A DNA stretch of 64,000 nucleotides from Arbacia lixula (lineage: Eukaryota > Echinodermata > Echinoidea > Arbacioida > Arbaciidae): assembly GCA_963669155.1 (NCBI GenBank), contig OZ022584.1, forward strand, positions 14,362,179-14,426,178, read 5' to 3'. Within the stretch, counting starts at the first letter, position 1, and each line of letters opens with the position of its first letter. The notes below the pieces were generated by a model, which saw only the letters and a program-made list of their open reading frames with translations, searched no databases and was not told the DNA's origin. Below are positions 1 through 13,974 of this stretch, in pieces. Made by a program: the position numbers and the translations under genes.

Positions 1-39
1 CTCACTTACGCATTTGTGTGACTTCTTTCTTTTTTCTGT

Positions 40-235
40 TTTTTTTTCTTCAAAAGTGTTTTTTGTTAGTCTTAGTTATTGTTATCTTTGATCTTTGTAT
101 TAATTGTATTTTAATGTTACATTATGTCGTTATGTTTACGTGATTTGTATCACAGGGCTCCTTTGGAAGGCAGTCCACGAGACTGAAAGGACTCCCTTTG
201 AAATAAAACGTTAAATAAAATACTTCACATATATT
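40..235 (+). repeat. LINE 3'-tail-like fragment
   Basis: A T-rich stretch is followed by a segment reading like the 3' end of an L2/CR1-type LINE: a block resembling GGCTCCTTTGGAAGGCAGTC, then AAATAAAA-type sequence. A related segment lies at about 32100-32205 in the same orientation, which supports a dispersed repeat. No coding part is visible here. Confidence 0.4.
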
Positions 236-408
236 ATGAGACATTTCTTGTTTTAGGACTATATTGATGTGTTAAAAAAAAAAGATGAGCATGCAGCCCT
301 ACAACATCTTTGGATTAAAACTGAAGAAGTAAAAAACAAAACAAAACAAAAACATAATATTTGTGTTTATTTGACCTGGTAAGGCTCCTACAGCTTAATT
401 GACCGCTA

Positions 409-591
409 CTAGTAGGGGTCTCCGTACCTCGACAGGCGGTCGCATATGACGTCCATGAGGAGATTGACGTCACGCCGATAGCCGAACGGGTGACCCAGCC
501 CTGCCCGTTGAAACAGCTCGTCTATACGACCATCGTTCACTTCCGGGTCACTTCTTGTGCCCCCTGGATTGTGGTGACAATCATTTTTCAT
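409..591 (-). CDS. unidentified coding-like exon or small ORF
   Basis: A minus-strand open frame runs to a TAG stop and encodes about 60 residues if started at the ATG near 591. The C-terminal half (…IDELFQRAGLGHPFGYRRD…, then a run ending LSRYGDPY) looks like real protein, and the block is richer in CG than its surroundings. A plausible acceptor (cacaatccag) lies inside the frame near 560, so this could be the last exon of an unseen gene rather than a 60-aa protein. I do not recognise the family. No partner exon was found upstream on this strand. Confidence 0.25.
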   Translation of the reverse strand: MKNDCHHNPGGTRSDPEVNDGRIDELFQRAGLGHPFGYRRDVNLLMDVICDRLSRYGDPY

Positions 592-2173
592 ACCTCACAA
601 TAGTACATCTGCAGTTTTCGTTAACCCTTTGAGTACTAGAGAAAATGCTACATAAACTTGTGTGGTAAAATAGGCCATACAACAATTTCACATGATTACA
701 TTTTCACAAATATACGCTCACGCAAATGTCAAAATAAGATTATAAACAAAAAACAATCAATCTCGGCTCGCTATCCCCGAACACTGGAGCAATAAAACTT
801 AGACGGTCAGAAGTTAGATTTATCATAAGCCCAAGTGGTTTATAAAGCAAAGTAGTGGCTAGGCCTAAAGTTATCAATCATTTTGCTGAATAATTGGCAT
901 TAATTCTTAATTCTAAAAACATCTAAACTAAACTTTATTGATATGTAAATGCAAACGGAGCTTGTGAGGTTTTCACACATAAAGAAAAGAAGAATCAACG
1001 ACGTATCGGCCACGGGCTCACATGAAACCTGGCTCTAAATGAAAGCTTGGACATTTGAAGTTCTAAGTCTATTTATCATGCAATATGTCAAAAGTTAGAT
1101 TCGCGATTTCTCTTTGGAGAGTGTGCCATAAAACCAAAAGTAATACCCACACATATCTTCACGTCTGAGCATTTTTAACATTATAATCATAAATGTGCAC
1201 TAACAACAACGGACGGATTATAACCATCATTCACAAACCATATTTCCCTATATAGTACTACACATACGATAAGCCTAGCCTTCACGAAAGTCAGTTTTTC
1301 TGAAACAATTACTGTGACATCTACGTAAATAAAACGTAAAGATGTTGCCACACACATCATATTCTCATGACATACGCCTTACCGTAACTATTAGTCTGGT
1401 CCAACATTTTCATTTCATTCACCGTGCACGTCATATTCCATTGCAATGCATATCTTACTACGTATCATGCTTCTTACACAGCGTAGTCTGCCATATCCAT
1501 ACCCATACGTTTTCCATCCGATAAGCTTTACAACATAGTTTCCTAGCAACTCGACACGTCATTGTTACCGCGCGTTTTATGTAACAAAGGCAAGTAAGCG
1601 CGCGCACTCATGAAACGCGTTGCGCATGCGCACTAAAACAATATTTTTGTGATTGAAAGCCTACAAACGAAAGCGGTCAGGGCATGCGCAGAGGATACCG
1701 CTTTTGCGCATGCTCTTAAAGAAGACCTTTCCAGCCTCTCATCTCGATTCGATTTTCAAATCGACCCCAGTTTCATGTTATGTTACGTGTATGTTGCGCT
1801 AAATGCATTTTACTGGGATTCAGTTAATTCGATCAGTGGGCTGATATTGCACCAAAAAACAAAAACATGCATGGTTATTATCTTCTTTATGATTTTTGAG
1901 CGTCTTCGTTACAACTGTTTTCATTTTAGTTTCACATGTTCAAGAAAGGCGGCGAGAAATGACATGTACACGGATCGTGTACCGATGCATACAGCTGCAC
2001 TGGTTTGAAGTTAAGATGCCCCCTGTGGAAAGTATTGTTTGATTCCAATCATCGTAAATCCTCTTCTTAGATCATTAAGAACGGGACAGAGGACGCTAGA
2101 GAAGCCTTAAAACTGGTTTACCACCGCAGTTTCCTGCCTCTATTTCTATTCCTGGGATCAAGGGATCTTAGCC
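592..2173. other. non-coding flank with NRF1-like motifs
   Basis: No convincing gene. Around 1570-1720 the sequence is CpG-richer and contains several GCGCATGC palindromes (TGCGCATGCGCA at 1621-1632, then GGCATGCGCA and TTGCGCATGC), which match the NRF1 consensus. The open frame over this stretch begins at GTG, has no ATG near its start and shows no family similarity, so it is not called as a gene. Confidence 0.3.
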
Positions 2174-2684
2174 CTTAAAGGGAAAGACCACCTAAAGTTA
2201 AATTTATTCTAATTACAGCAGAAAATGAAAGCAACACATTAATGATTATTTAACGAGAGTTCATCAACTGATAAAAAGGATCATGACTTTCTTGATTATT
2301 GATTTTGTGACGTCACATTCGAGGTCTCTCCCATAATTATGTTGTGTGCTGTGGTATGATAGCATAAATTGCCCTTTTCCTGTTTTTTTGTTTTTTTTGG
2401 ATGAAGTAATAAAAACCTTTTGTAATAGACGCGTGTGTGAAAATTCGTGTTTCTAATGAAATATCAAAAGCACTGGTAAGAAATCGATCTTTTTGAGAAA
2501 ATGGAAATTAAAAAACATAAAATAGTACACGCCTTATAGCAGAGTAGGCTTACCTTGCAAGTGACCTCACAAAACGAAGACTATGAAAAGTCAGAACTCT
2601 GTTATCTTTCAAGTTATTTCTTTCGTTCGTGTTTCTGCTTCTATTAAAAACAAATGAAACTTCAGGGTGGACTTTCACTTAAAA
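2174..2684. repeat. foldback repeat, GACGTCA family
   Basis: Ends are imperfect inverted copies (AAAGGGAAAGACCACCT… and …AGGGTGGACTTTCACTT), with an internal GTGACGTCAC-like palindrome. Relatives occur at 30509-31236, 59572-60047 and 63885-64000. Confidence 0.5.
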
Positions 2685-3059
2685 GTGACACACGCCCTAG
2701 CACAAGACATGTCATGTCATGGAGTTACCATGGTTACAACAGTTTTTGAACTTGTTAAACGCAACTTTTGGTTGAGGATAGTACATGTGATATCAATTTG
2801 CAAGCTGCCCGTTATTTGAGTGATGTATTATTATTATAAGTTACCACTGATGTGGCATTATCAGTGCCAGGAATATAAAATGGTACACCTATACCCCTTT
2901 AGAAGGATGTACGTCATTTGTCAAGTATTTTGGTTCATCTGTGGGCGCCTGTCTACTCTGGTGACTCTAGCCGATTTTCACCAAGGGGTGGCATCATAAA
3001 AGAAACTTCAGTTCAAAACTTGGCTTAGACAGCTGGTTTTCTGAAAACTGACTGAAGTA

Positions 3060-3083
3060 AAAAAAAAAAAAAAAAAAAAAAAA
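3060..3083 (+). repeat. poly(A) tract
   Basis: An uninterrupted A run. It could be the tail of a degenerate retroposon, but nothing recognisable precedes it. Confidence 0.8.
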
Positions 3084-4077
3084 ACTGCACCAACAGGCCA
3101 CTCACAGTGATGAATGGTCGAAACTTAAGTCAAAATGTAAGTTAATTATCAGAATATGTGTATATGTGTGGTGCGAATCTACGATAAACGATTCATCCAT
3201 TAACTTCATTTCTTACTGTCTCTTTCCGAAACGGAGTGTATTCCCGTTGGAAAATACACAATATGTACTCCTTTTTAAGGACTTGCTCAGGTCTCAAATC
3301 TATGACCTTGCCCATGAGAAACGGGCTATCGTGAAATTGAGCCAATGCTTCCGTCTTAATTGACCATTGTCGATATACCACGCAAGGCAGACGACCAGGG
3401 AGACACATATGCGAGGGCAAATTTTGGTACGTGTACTAGTTACACAATAATATCCATGGTTAAACGAATAAGCCTCGTTTCAAGTATCCCTTTCCGTCTT
3501 CTATTTCTGATCTGCATCCTCATTTGCTAAAACATTCCCTCAAAGTTGTTCATACCGTGTTTATCTTCAAATTAATTTCCTGTCTAAAGGCATTTGTTAT
3601 AAGGCATCTTCCGTGTCAGACGATGCTGCCTCATGGCGTTTGTGTGCGTTACTGATGAAAATTACAGACCCTTGAACATAAAGAGTTAATACAGCCACGA
3701 ACGGGCGGCATCACATCCCCTAACCGGCGAATAAATAGGCCTGAGCACAATATAATTTGTTTCGTTATATTAGTCTAAAAGTTGAGTTATCGGTTAATAT
3801 ACATGACGAGTGACTTGCGACGGCCTGAACATTGAACAGCTGCACGCAGTTGATTAGGCTTTATACGGAATACAGAATAGTGTAACGTGATATTGAACAA
3901 GGTGATCGTTGCTATTGTACAAAGAATACGCGTATAATTCCCTGAAGCGCATTTGTGTTCATCTGAAAACTAAGTCTTGTTTTTGAACGCCTTGTTGTCG
4001 GCCTTCGTATTACTATTAGTTCATTAATAATTCCTTTTCTACCTTCTTATCTTATTTTCGTACGCCCCTTCTCTATC

Positions 4078-4148
4078 TTTCTCTCTCTCTCGATCTCTCT
4101 CTCGATCTCTCTCTCTCGATCTCCCCCCTCTCTCTCTCTCGATCTCCC

Positions 4149-4230
<82 letters not shown>

Positions 4231-4250
4231 GATCTGTCTCTCTCTGTCTC
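4078..4250 (+). repeat. (CT)n microsatellite
   Basis: About 170 bases of nearly pure CT with periodic CGAT interruptions. It generates spurious Arg-Glu repeat open frames on the minus strand. Confidence 0.95.
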
Positions 4251-4259
4251 TTCCACACA

Positions 4260-6181
4260 TACACTCTATAATCTTTACTTCTCTTTGTTTTAATGTATTC
4301 AATTCCTTTAACAACGCCCCTGAACTCCCATTACATGTACTAAGTTAAAATGTGTGCGTGCTAATTGCAGTCTCGATCTAAAGTCTGCATGAACCGCAGA
4401 GCTTTTCAGGACGACCCGTCCAAAAACCTACTCGAAATATAGCGGTCAATATGATTCTGCGCAAATTCAGTGTACAGTTCTCACACTGTAAGGGAAATTC
4501 TTCCAGAGTAATATCTTCAATTTTTGTGATATTTACAAAATTTCAAAAGGGCTACCTTACATTTAAACTTGAACTATCATATTTTGTAAGACTGTGGATT
4601 TATGTGCAACTTTGTGCAACCTTCTTCCCCGGCCTTCTTCGCATGGTATGAGTACGATATTAACCAGAGAAGGCGTGCCACTGATGGACCTTTCCTCATT
4701 AATTTGTATCTTTCTCCAGAAATACAGAAGCCATGTAGGATTTCAATTAGTAGACAGACTAAGAGAAGACGTACAGTTTTAGCCATAACAATGGATTATT
4801 GGAATTTATTATAATAAAATATAAACATATTTGTGGGCATTCCAGGAAAGAAGACACTTTCCATTCGGTTTGTATACAAATCACACGTTTTAGCCAAAAT
4901 TGGGATGACATCATCTTCAGTAAAATGTGGCGTCACGTTGGTATACACGGCTGTCGCGATTTGTGTCTCAAACGTTGCGCAAGACTGCAAAGTACAAGTC
5001 ATTTTGAACTTATGCGGAGATATGTTTGCGTGTTTCATAATCATCGGGCGAAACGTTGAGAGGGTGGGTGCCTAATTAGGTAGAACTGAACATAGCATCC
5101 ACCTTGCTAATTCCAGCTGAACAGTTGTTATCAAGCGTGGGAGCTCGAACTAAATTTAGCATTTCCTTCTGTGAATATCTTTTCTCCCAGATTGCTAATT
5201 ATGAAAACATTTTACATAACATGCAAGTTTTGTCGTGATTAATGGTATCATACAAGGGTGGGGGAAGGGGGCTGCCTCAAATACTCGAGCTTTTTTAAGT
5301 TGTGCACTTACTGAATTAAGCCTCAAATACACTGTGTGTCAATAGAGATTTTAAGTGTTAACTACTTTTATTTGCAGGTCACGTACACATATGCCATTGT
5401 CTTTACTTGTACATGTATCTGCTAGTCTGGCGAATTTATATTTACATATTTCATCTGGATAAAAACTATTACATCCCTTCATAAAAACAGTTTTAAGAAT
5501 GACACATAAAATCCACAAACTAAAGTAGTTGGAAAAAGAAAAGTAGATCGCCAACTAGTACAGGTATAAGCCGAGTGCCTCTTAATTCTTTGTGTGCCAC
5601 ATGTGAGCTTCTTCTGGTAATACACACAAATCCCATAGAGTGGTTGTTCATCTGGCACACAAAAGGGTTAAAGGGAGTATATCCCTTTTGAAGACAATGA
5701 TATAAAGCATTGCATGAGCTATAAGTACCGCATAGAAATCAAACTTGTAAACTATGAAACCTAACAGTGACACGAGAAATCAAATTAAGTATGAAAAATC
5801 TCCTGCTAAATAAGTATGAAAAATATCGCACAATGTAATTTTCCTGTCTTGGTCAAATTGTCTTTATCTAATTTAAATTGTAGTTGGAGTTATCATACAG
5901 TTAAGAAGAAATAACATCACTGAGTTGCTAAGATTGTGTGATGTATATAAAAAAAAAGGTGTTATTTCAAGGGCCTGCATCTATTAGACTATATTTTCAG
6001 GCGATTCAACCAAAAAATAATAAAAAGTAAAAAGCTACCCGACAAAAGCCATTTCCAAATTCTAATATTAAAAGGTACGCTTTTAACAGCATTTGACATA
6101 CTGTGGTATTTATAAAACTATATTTCAGGCATGCAAAATAGATTCAACCCTTTAAACACAGATTTGACACTTGGCAATCAA
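4260..6181. other. intergenic stretch, no gene recognised
   Basis: Several overlapping short open frames on both strands between 4577 and 5075 lack splice context, codon bias or family similarity. The rest is AT-rich, unannotatable sequence. Confidence 0.4.
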
Positions 6182-6330
6182 GGGCTCTGTTGCAGGAAAC
6201 ATACCATAATTGTAACTCTACAACCAATGGTAACTTCCATGGTAATATCGCTTGACAGGCAATCAACTTCAAGGTTTCCATAGAAGATGCCATTGCTACC
6301 ATCAATGGTAAGTTTTATGCAACAGGGCCC
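6182..6330. repeat. foldback MITE, GGGCCCTGTTGCA family
   Basis: Termini are inverted (GGGCTCTGTTGCA… and …TATGCAACAGGGCCC) with internal ACCATNNATGGTAA palindromes. Relatives are at 7470-7626 and 48630-48788. Confidence 0.6.
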
Positions 6331-6774
6331 CGGATCAAATATACATGTACTACAGTTTGCATGCATGAGGCAGACAATAGTACGGGAGCTCATGATCTAA
6401 CCCCGAGATTGGACCATGAGCATGGAATGTGACATGTGACTTGTGACTATCTCTCACTTGACTTTCCGCTGTTCAGAAGAAGCAATGAAAGGCCCATCAT
6501 CTCCTACCCACATTCAGTGATTATTCAGGCCACTAAAAATACAATACTGTAGAAATTGATGACAAGCCTTGCATTGATTTAAAAAGTACACTTTTAGTAC
6601 TAGTGCAATGACTACAATGTTACAGGTGTAAAAACATGTGTACTGCCTAATGTAAGTCAGCCTCAAATAGTTACAATGTATCTAAATAGGCATCATCAAT
6701 GTTAACTACTTACAATGGTTTACATTAACACTTATATGCCTGTCTTGTGTGCTTGGTCTCTGTGTCACTATCAA

Positions 6775-7083
6775 GGGTTCTGTATCACAAAGATATATGA
6801 TTTATTGTACAATTGATATATCAATTGGACAATTAATATCAATTGGACGTTAGTATCCCAAAGAACCTACGTTTGAAAGTGATCATAATTTCAAATTGCT
6901 ATTGCTAGTAGCTTGTGTGGATCAATCAAACTTGTATGATTGATGGCAAAATCATGCGTAGGCTGGGACTTGCAATATACAGCAGTGATGGTTGGTGATA
7001 CGGTAAGTTGCAATCGATAGCAACTTTTCAATCCATCACAAAGCTGCTATCTATTGCAACTCACTCTTTGCGATACAGGGCCC
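6775..7083. repeat. foldback MITE, GGGTTCTGTATC type
   Basis: The left end GGGTTCTGTATCACAAAG pairs with the right end CTTTGCGATACAGGGCCC. The interior is AT-rich and partly self-complementary (CAATTGATATATCAATTG). It lies just downstream of the XPNPEP1-like stop codon. The minus-strand AATAAA at 6801-6806 inside it is a possible polyadenylation signal for that gene, but this is unproven. Confidence 0.5.
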
Positions 7084-7294
7084 AGATCAATAATTGGTGG
7101 ACACAGAGCACAGTATATCTAGAATCCGTCGTAACTTTCAAAGATTATTTGATCTGAGACTTTTTTACAAGTTTGAGAGCAAAGAGTTTTGAATACTGCC
7201 AAGGCAGGTAACGTATTTCTTCCACGTTCATGTCGACTTCCAGTTCATTACATAGGAGGGTCAGAGCTCAGCCTTGGAAAGAGTGCGGATATGT

Positions 7295-7414
7295 CTAGCC
7301 CATTTGTTCCGTTTCCCTCAGAAGCCACTGCAACGTTTCCTTGCGTCCACGCCGCTTCAGCTCTTCACCCACGGTGGCACGAATCTTCAGGTGGTAATCG
7401 TTGAGCCATTTGAT
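7295..7414 (-). CDS. XPNPEP1: XPNPEP1 exon 20, terminal
   Basis: Residues 571-609 ([20 protein letters not shown]…, then [14 protein letters not shown]) and TAG at 7295-7297. This matches human DWLNNYHLTCRDVIGKEL…ALEWLIRETQPI, about eight residues shorter at the C-terminus. Confidence 0.96.
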   Translation of the reverse strand: MKWLNDYHLKIRATVGEELKRRGRKETLQWLLRETEQMG

Positions 7415-10400
7415 CTGGAAGGACATGTAAAAATATTAATCATAACAAAAATATTGATAATAATAATATGGGCCCGTTACATAAAACATAATATTAACGT
7501 TAACTTTTTCATCAATTGTAACTACCATGGTAACATCACTCAACAGCCAATCCAATTGAAGGTTTCCTTAGAAGATGCCATTGATAGCAAAGTTACCATC
7601 AATGGTGAATTTTATGCAACAGGTCCATGGTCTAATTTACCCAGGCTTGCCTCATCAGTGAGAACGCTACTTTTCATAATGGCCCGCATTATTATCCCAG
7701 CCACCAATTCAATTTAGGATTATAACCAGGTCCCCATTCCTCTCCTAGGTGCAAAACAGCAATGTGGATAAAGATATTTTGCTGCAAAACACGAGTGGCA
7801 GCTGTTGGGTTCAACCCTTTTACCCTCCTGATCGCGAGTCAGAGGAACAATCCTCTACACCAATTCACTTCCACTGGTGTCAAGGAGAATAAATCTATGT
7901 ACCAATACCACTAAATTGGATTACTATCCTTACGATGCCAGCCCTCTGATTCTTTGTTGTTGTTTACCTCACACAGCCTTCAGCACAGTTTATGTTAATG
8001 TTGGTGCAAAAAACAAAATAGGGGTCTTCTGCATTTTACTCATATTCTGACACAGTCCCTATCGGAAAACAACAACACTAGAGCACTTTGTAGTGGAGGA
8101 ATACAAACTAGTTTGTCTGGGAATGAACAGAGTTTGAAAGAAAATTAATTTCAGCATGCCGCTGGAATTCGTTGTACTGCACATTTTTGCTATAAATCTG
8201 ATGACAGAACTATGTGAGAGTAGGACTAATGGTAAGTATTCGAAACAAAATACAATAAATTAAGCATTTGGAACAAATTTTATTTGATTTTACTAGTCTG
8301 TTGCAGAATTAACTTACATCAGCTCTAAGTTAGCGCACTGTCCAGAACAAAGTATGTAACAAAAGGTGCACTGAACTGAGACTACCTAATTTGCCCATGT
8401 ATTAACGACACTTGTGTATCAACCACACTTCCAAAATGAAGCTCCTTGAAATAGTTTTTTTTGTGTTTTTTTGTTGTTGTTTTTTTTGGGGGGGGGATTT
8501 TTTTTTCTTAAGGAGCTTTTTTTTTGGGGTGTAGTACATTAGAAGTCCTAGCCTTGACGAGAATAGCCAGTAGGGCATTTAAGTGAAATCCTCGGCTTTG
8601 ATTGGCTGAGAGGCACTAGCCCCTGACTGTTACTATGGTAACCAGTGTTGTAGTCAAGACCAGACCATCCGAGACCAAGATCAAGACCAAGACCAAACAC
8701 CCCGAGACCAAGATCAAGAACCAAAAAATTGGTTCAAGATCAAGAACAGAGGTCCGAGACCAAGAACACCAAATTACGAGATCAAGACCAAGACCAAGAC
8801 CACTTACCAGTATTTAAATTTCTACTAGTTTTGAGGAAACACGCGTTATTTGTGGACTATGGTTATGAGTATAAACTGTCTAATACTTGCACAACTTGCA
8901 CAACATGGGCAGTCTGTAATATTCTTCTATATGGTTGAATTAAATGAAAAAAATTGTTTTAAAAAAGTTATACTTTCAATGTGCTTTTTCAATCACTTCA
9001 CAGGCATGCTCAAAGTTAAATGCACAATACAAGTCAGTAGCTAGTAGTTTAGCAACAAACTGCACAAAGGATCAAGGATCATGATAACATGTATGATGGG
9101 GAAAAATACTTCTTTATTTCTGCATGAACATATTTGCCTGAGTTACTGAAAACATATCAAATACTGTGATTTTTTTTTGATAATGACAAAGGCACAAGGC
9201 ATATAAAATGAACACAACTTCTTTAAAGAATGATGATTGTTTTCCGAAATATATTCAAGTCATTCGTTTTTCTCTATAAACACATACACATGACTTCAGT
9301 TACTGAATACTTATATATTTTTCTTATATACTTCTTTATTTCTGCATGAACATAATTTGCCTGAGCTCCTGAAAAACATCAAATACTGTGAAGTTTTTTT
9401 ATAATAATGCCAAAGACACAAGGCATACAAAATAAACAAAACTTCATTTCAAGAATGATGATTGTTTTCCGAAATATATTCGTCATTCGTTTTTCTCTAT
9501 AAACACATACACATGACTCGAGTTACTTATATATTCTTCTTATATACTTCTTTATTTCTGCATGAACATATTTGCCTGAGCTCCTGAAAAACGTATCAAA
9601 TACTGTGAAGTTTTTTTTAATAATGCCAAAGACACAAGGCATATAAAATAAACACAACTTCATTTCAAGAATGATGATTGTTTTCCGAAACAGATTCGGA
9701 AAACATTCATTTTTTCTCTACAAACACATACACGTTACTTCTATATATAGGTCAGGCAAATTAAGTATTGGTCAAACTTTATATTAGTAACCAAAACCTG
9801 CACCATTATGATATAAATGAATAATTATAACTCCACCATTTTCGAGATGTATACACTAATACAATGTAAAAAACCTGTCATCATTCAAAAAGACCTGTGA
9901 CAACTTGAGGGCATTCTCTATAGACTTATCGGTTTTAGCAATTTCTCATACAAAATTGTGCAATTCCTATTTTGTTAAAATAATTACTGAATAGGGATAT
10001 TATCAAGAACTATTCAAAAACGTACTTTGATTTTTGAAAGTAATCTATTAAGCATTTCTTGCATTATCTAAAAAGTCGCCTGGCCAGGCGACTTATTAAA
10101 AATATTTTTCAACTATAAGAGCATTTGAGAGAGAATTATTCTGCCACACATTTCATTTAATTAACTTTCAATAGGAATTAAAAACCAATCAACTTAGTGA
10201 CAAGGGGCATTTCGGGAATTACCAATACTTAACCATCCCTTTTACAAATTAATGCAACGATACAGCAAGGAAATAACTAAATACACACTATTCGCTAACA
10301 AATACAAACAAAACATGACATTTCTAGAATTATTGTTTCCCAAGCTTGTTTTAATACTTTTCCTCTTAATTTAACTTTAATGAAAGGAAATGTGAATATA

Positions 10401-13400
10401 TGATCCCATGAAAATGTTTCAAGAATAATGAAATGTATACATTCACGTTTATTCCTATGTTATTTTTTTTCTATTTGTTTTTTGATTCCATGATATCATT
10501 TTATTTGGCACGGCTGGGCCTCAGTTTATCAGTTTTAGCAGCCCCCCCCCCCCAAAAAAAAAAAAAAAAAATACTGTTCGGAATTAGCACTAGAATGAAG
10601 AAATTCAATGCTTGCATAAAAAGCGTATATTTATGTACATTACAAATGATAACTACTACAAAAAACAACTAAAATAGAAAAAGATATCAGGCATTTCATG
10701 TAAAAATCTGTTTCATTATGGAGATGTTCATTTGTGTTTATCTGCAAAATTCCTTAGTTATTGAATGGTGGCAAGACATGCTCATTGCACTTCAGAAATA
10801 TTAACAATTCCAACATGCGTGAAGACAGCTTCGCACGATGTGGCCGCATTATGATACAGTGTGATGCGCTTTGCATGTGTGATGTTGGCACATATATTGC
10901 ATGCTCGCTAATCTGCATCTCACGCTTCCCGTGCTATGCAGTGGTCGGCGGCAGGCTTGCACAGTATAGTAGGGATGATTGTAACTCCAAATTGTATGCG
11001 CTCCGACCAAGGAGAGTGATGTATCGTATCTCCTTTCTCCGACATGCATTATCAATATGATTTACGTGTAATATCGTAATTTTAGTAGCTGGTCTCGTGC
11101 TGGTCTCGACGTAAAATCCGAGACCAGAAAGGCTCAAGACCAAGAACAAGACCAAGACCAGAGGGTTCGAGACTGAGATCAAGACCAAGAACACAAATCC
11201 TGATCTCGAGACTGGTCTCGAGACCAAGACCAGTCTCGAGAACTACAACACTGATGGTAACTGTCGGAGAAAGACAACTTGTCAGACAAAAAATGTTGGT
11301 GAAACACCCCCCAGGGGGGCATTTCATCAAAGGACTTGTCGGACGTTTTATCCGACAAACTGTTATAAGCTACTGAAATGCTTGCATCTTATTGGCCGAG
11401 AGCAAACTTGTCGGATAAAATATTCGACAAGTCCTTTGATGAAATGCCCCCCAGGTCTATGTTGGGCCAGGCTGTACTCTCCAGCCTTCCGAGCCAGGCC
11501 TTACCTCGTCCTGTGTGAGGAGTGATGGCTCGATCATCTTCTGCTGGATGGGAGCCATGGTAACAGTGTCAAAGGTCAGGAACCGCTTCCCCTTGAAGGA
11601 ATGCTGGGAAACAAACATTATTTTTTTATAATTTTTAAAAATTTCATTTATTTTTATCATAATGATGAATTTGACCTTCATAAATACCGATCCAATTTCA
11701 AACATCATGACATATTAAACAAAGAACACTTAAAGGGCATATACTGTACTGGGAAGGCAAAAAAGCCTTCAAAATGTAATTGTTAGCAATCTTCTTGCCA
11801 ATGGTCTTAAATTCATGTATTGTCTATTTTAGAAGCTTGCTGAAAGTTATTTGCCCCCAAATGATCTACATTTTGAGTAATGAGTGATTAAATCACAAAT
11901 CCTCGAAATGTTCGGCCCGTACATTTTGTGGATTTAATCATTAGTCATTAATTACTCCATATGTGGATCACTTGAGGGCAAATAACTTTCAGCAAGCTTC
12001 TAAAATGGTCAATACATGAATTTAAGATCATTGGCAAGAAGATGCTAACAATTACATTTTGAAGGCTTTTTTGCCTTCCCAGTACAGTATATGTCCTTTA
12101 ATGCAGAGAAATTGGATTTGCAGTTGAATAGGGATCGGGTGGCTAAGACCAGCCATCGGATTCTCCCTGAAGCTTGCAGATTTGACACACAGATATAGAA
12201 TTCATACCATTTTTGACACTCTTTTCTGAGCTTTACGCTACCCAAATAATAATGTATCATCCAGCACACTACACAGTCCTCCTATGTTTTAGTTGGACAC
12301 AATAGACAGGAGTTTGACTTATGCAGCAACATTATTCCTCTCTTGACTCAAAATGAATGGATAGCACTGGTAAAGATTGTGTAAGCTGTTATCGTGAGCT
12401 GTTTTTTTTTTTTTTTTTGTCACTTGCTGGCATACATGTAATCTTATCTAAATAAGGTTTTCAAGGTCATCACATTATTGTAACATCATCAATGAGCAAT
12501 AAAATGAAAATCAATTACAAAGTGAATCATCAATACATGTACCTAATGAAATTTGACACAAATAAAGTTCATTACAAGACTAATTTCATCAAAACGAGTC
12601 GGCACAGATCCCTGATCGTAAAATCAAACAAAGACTGTGGCTCATTGTGATGGCAGAATGGTCCTGCCATGATTAGAAGTTTCATTGGCCCGCACTTTCT
12701 ACATTCTAAAAGTAGACTAACTTTATGGGGTGCAAAATATATCCCATGATGCTGTCACAAAATCATTCATTTTCATCATGAAATCACAACAATGGGCAAT
12801 TTCAATCATTTGCTGTAATCATTATCAAAACAACATGAAACATTATTATTGATTCAATATCACTGATTTTGTCCTCGGAATCGCTATGCAATATTGAGTT
12901 TGTCCACATAATAATTACAGCAAATTATTGAAATCGCCCACTGTTGTGAGTCGGTGATGAAATTCAATAAGGACAAAATCAATGATATTGAATCAGTAAT
13001 AATGTTTTGTGTTCTTTTATTTGGCGTCCCATGATGTTAGTCTAGGTTAATTACGCGGCTAGCTCAAACCTCTGTTCAGATAATCTTTACTAGTTGTATG
13101 AAGAACCTTTACAACTGACAATGAAGGCCTCATTTGACTTCCTTTAATCATTTATGTACCACACCAACTAAATTTTTATGGGATTGGTGTGTATTACTGG
13201 CCAACTACACACACACACACACACACACGGCACATCAAGAGTTAACTAACCTTAGTGTTGGCTGGGACGATTTGGACGATGTTCTCAATCCTAATCCCAA
13301 AGGAGCCGTCCTCATAGTACCCAGGCTCTATAAATCAAGAAAATACAAATGGAATAATTAGAAATAACATGAGATTATAGCATCTAATCTGACAGCAAAC

Positions 13401-13761
13401 TTGCTTATTGTCACTGTTTACTTCAAAAGGAGTTTGGATTTTCATGTTTTACCAAATTTTTCTAAAACTGGTTAAATGACCTTGATTATTCTGACAATTA
13501 ATATCACTATGATCACTGCCATCATTTGAGATACCTGCATCAAGAGGAATCTCTGACGCCGCCCCTTATTCATTGTCACCACCATCACCATCATCATTAT
13601 CTCCATCACTTTAATCATCAGCATAAAGAATGTTTGTTTAGTCTCTTCCCGTCACGTATTAAGATGCCTGCATCCGGGGAGTTCTGACCCCAACCCTGCT
13701 TCATTGTCATCTTCTTCTTCATCATCATCATCATCATCATCATTACCATCATCATCATTAC

Positions 13762-13810
<49 letters not shown>

Positions 13811-13836
13811 GTCATCACCATCATCACCATCATCAC

Positions 13837-13868
<32 letters not shown>

Positions 13869-13933
13869 CCATCACCATCATTATTACCATCACTATCACC
13901 ACCACCATCATCAACATCACCATCACTATCATC

Positions 13934-13974
<41 letters not shown>

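Noticed and set aside
1649-2008. 119-codon plus-strand frame
   Set aside because: Starts at GTG, no ATG nearby, later half is low-complexity, no recognised family.
4039-4314. Arg-Glu repeat proteins on the minus strand
   Set aside because: Translations of a (CT)n microsatellite.
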